Positions 5,858 through 7,054 of a stretch of 7,054 nucleotides of DNA are shown here, piece after piece. The translations under genes and the position numbers were made by a program. Below the pieces are notes generated by a model that saw only the letters and a program-made list of their open reading frames with translations, searched no databases and had not been told where the DNA came from. The stretch's first letter is position 1. The number at the start of each line of letters is the position of its first letter. Location: assembly GCA_947259815.1 (NCBI GenBank), contig CAMYNO010000240.1, positions 1 to 7,054 of the forward strand, read 5' to 3'. This stretch comes from an uncultured Parvularculaceae bacterium. GTDB taxonomy: Bacteria; Pseudomonadota; Alphaproteobacteria; Caulobacterales; Parvularculaceae.

Positions 5858-6505
5858 TTAGAAGCGCATACCGATACCAACGCCGGCGACAATCGGATTG
5901 AGATCGACATCGACGGTGTTGATCAACCCGCCGGAATTCAACGTCGCGGTTGTGTCCATATCGATATATTTGACGTCGAGATTGAGGAAGAACCGCTCGT
6001 TGAGATCAAAGTCGACGCCGGCCTGCACCGCCCAGCCGACACTGTCCTCAAGGCTGACGCTGGTGGGGCCGACCGCATCGATTAGCGATGGTTTCGCGTC
6101 TTCACTATAGAAGATCGTCCAGTTCACGCCGGCGCCCACATAAGGACGCACGCTCGAATCCGGCATGAAATGATATTGCACCAACAGTGTCGGCGGCAAG
6201 GCCATCGTGTCGGCAATCTCGCCAAGCGCGGAGAGCGAGCCTTCACCGGAAATATCATGCGGGCTTGTCGCCAGGATCAGCTCCGCGCCGATATTATTGG
6301 TCAGGAAATAAGTGAAATCGAGTTCAGGGACGATGGCGTTATCGACAGAAACGCTCGCTCCCGGAAATGTCGGCAGGACCGCCGAAGAATCTTCGGTTGG
6401 CGCGACAACAATGCCGCGCAGCCGCACGAGCCAGTCGCCCTGTTCGGCAAGCGCCGGCGCGCTAAGAGACGACAATAAAGCAGCAAGAATGAGTGGCGTT
6501 CTCAT
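5858..6505 (-). CDS. OmpW-family outer-membrane beta-barrel protein
   Basis: The 215-residue preprotein starts with a Sec signal peptide: MRTPLILAALLSSLSAPALA (residues 1-20), cleavage after Ala-Leu-Ala before Glu21. The mature protein of 195 residues fits the eight-stranded OmpW barrel, which in other bacteria forms a narrow hydrophobic channel through the outer membrane for small nonpolar compounds. The family hallmark LPPTLLVQYHFMP (103-115) followed by RPYVGAGVNWTIFY (120-133) is present. DLNERFFLNLDVKYIDMDT (167-185) is another conserved strand pair. The chain ends GVGIGMRF with a terminal aromatic residue, the usual BamA assembly signal. Two adjacent ATG codons (6508 and 6505) are possible; 6505 has better spacing (6 nt) from AAGGGG. 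A longer frame to 6550 would spoil the signal peptide. A strong terminator follows. Part of the gene recurs as a fossil at 4760-4831. No sure promoter was found in the 160 bp upstream. Confidence 0.9.
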   Translation of the reverse strand: MRTPLILAALLSSLSAPALAEQGDWLVRLRGIVVAPTEDSSAVLPTFPGASVSVDNAIVPELDFTYFLTNNIGAELILATSPHDISGEGSLSALGEIADTMALPPTLLVQYHFMPDSSVRPYVGAGVNWTIFYSEDAKPSLIDAVGPTSVSLEDSVGWAVQAGVDFDLNERFFLNLDVKYIDMDTTATLNSGGLINTVDVDLNPIVAGVGIGMRF

Positions 6506-6649
6506 CATTATCCCCTTTTGTTTGTGTACGGTGCAACTTGGTGCAGCCAAAGTGACAAAGGAGATGTACGCCGCTGGCGTCGCGAAACAACCGGGCAGTT
6601 TGCCTGAAACGCAAATACAAGCGTAGCGATGAAATGGTTATTCAAAAGG

Positions 6650-6668
6650 CGCGAAATTTGTCTTCGCG
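6650..6668 (-). terminator. Terminator-like hairpin after the Mur ligase gene
   Basis: On the minus strand CGCGAA (6668-6663) pairs with TTCGCG (6655-6650) around a 7-nt loop, followed by CCTTTTGAA. The stem begins directly after the TGA stop at 6671-6669. The T-run is short and offset by two C, so efficiency is uncertain. The rest of the gap to the OmpW start (6509-6649) holds no gene I can support. Confidence 0.45.
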
Positions 6669-7054
6669 TCACGTGACATTTGTCAATTGATCGACAATGC
6701 CAGATGCAAAAACGGATAACGTGTCATCACGCGCGCCCATAATCACGATCCGATCACCGGGCTTGGCAAGTTCCATGAGACGTTCGCCGCAAGCCTCGCG
6801 GCTTGACAACGCCTCAGCGTTCCCGCCGGCAGCGACGATGCCCGAAGCAATGTCTTCATGCGTAACCGACCGATCCACCGTGCCGCCAAAATAAGCGGGC
6901 GGCGTGAACAGAAGAACATCATCGCGCGCGAGCCCGGTTGTGAACGCAGAAATGAATTCGTCTTTCATCTTGTTCAGCGGTCCGAACCCATGGGGCTGGA
7001 ACACGAGCAGGAGGCGTCCCGGAAATTCGTGCAGCGCAGCCAGGCTTGCCGAAA
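6669..7054 (-). CDS. Mur ligase family protein, C-terminal part (MurC/Mpl-like; N-terminus outside window)
   Basis: The reading frame is open from the window edge to a TGA at 6671-6669, giving 127 complete codons. These residues are the C-terminal ligase domain of an ATP-dependent Mur enzyme of the MurC/Mpl branch, which joins an amino acid or peptide to UDP-N-acetylmuramate in cell-wall synthesis or recycling. The diagnostic segment is LHEFPGRLLLVFQPHGFGPL near the start, matching the FQPH motif after the third-domain first strand in MurC. DDVLLFTPPAYFGGTVDRSV is the next strand and loop, and PGDRIVIMGARDDTLSVF near the end corresponds to the GDLILVQGAGNI region of E. coli MurC, with Gly-Ala-Arg replacing the usual Gly-Ala-Gly. 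That difference and the shorter domain suggest a MurC-like paralogue rather than the housekeeping murC. Without the N-terminal and central domains the exact substrate cannot be assigned. A GTG at 7004 is an internal codon, not a start. A hairpin abuts the stop. Confidence 0.7.
   Translation of the reverse strand, partial: SASLAALHEFPGRLLLVFQPHGFGPLNKMKDEFISAFTTGLARDDVLLFTPPAYFGGTVDRSVTHEDIASGIVAAGGNAEALSSREACGERLMELAKPGDRIVIMGARDDTLSVFASGIVDQLTNVT

Noticed and set aside
5659..5910. Upstream extension of the methyltransferase frame to 5910
   Set aside because: It reads through the OmpW intrinsic terminator and into the OmpW gene end. The ATG at 5658 has an AGGAGG site directly upstream.
6564..6626. 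Plus-strand 20-codon frame beginning AAGGAGATG between the OmpW and Mur genes
   Set aside because: The Shine-Dalgarno-like GGAG touches the ATG with no spacer, so initiation is unlikely. The peptide is short and shows no recognisable feature.

Overview
The window reads as ordinary chromosomal DNA of a Gram-negative bacterium, most likely an alphaproteobacterium. This is inferred from the form of the succinate-CoA ligase beta subunit, an ArsR-SRPBCC gene pair, an OmpW-type outer-membrane protein, a lipoprotein signal peptide, and GC-rich coding DNA. The order and genus cannot be fixed from sequence reading alone. All genes except one lipoprotein gene lie on the minus strand, so transcription runs mostly from high to low coordinates.

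Layout from high to low coordinate: (i) 7054-6669, the C-terminal part of a Mur-ligase family protein, cut by the window edge and followed by a terminator-like hairpin; (ii) 6505-5858, an OmpW-family beta-barrel protein with a clear signal peptide, ended by a strong intrinsic terminator at 5796-5833; (iii) 5658-4840, a class I SAM-dependent methyltransferase of the cephalosporin-hydroxylase/Methyltransf_24 type; (iv) 4831-4760, directly behind the methyltransferase, a decayed fragment of a second OmpW gene; (v) 4175-4705 on the plus strand, an unrecognised lipoprotein convergent with the methyltransferase; (vi) 3974-3083, an overlapping ArsR regulator and SRPBCC pair with a well-formed promoter and an 18-bp palindromic operator lying on the start codon; (vii) 2959-2186, a GT-A-fold glycosyltransferase; (viii) 2128-485, sucC followed after 6 nt by a hotdog-fold acyl-CoA thioesterase; (ix) 359-1, the N-terminal part of an unrecognised single-pass membrane protein with a large leader hairpin.

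Functional links: sucC (TCA cycle) and the thioesterase probably share a transcript. It likely starts from a sigma70-like promoter whose -35 box overlaps the glycosyltransferase stop codon. sucD, the usual partner of sucC, is not adjacent. The ArsR protein probably represses its own operon, and the SRPBCC protein is its co-regulated small-ligand-binding partner. The glycosyltransferase, methyltransferase, lipoprotein, OmpW and Mur-type genes all point to the cell envelope, but nothing shows that they act as one pathway.

I found no phage, transposase, CRISPR, toxin-antitoxin or defence genes, and no tRNA or rRNA. I see no convincing new multi-gene system. The two most interesting signals are the OmpW fossil behind the methyltransferase and the apparently leaderless, operator-embedded start of the ArsR gene.
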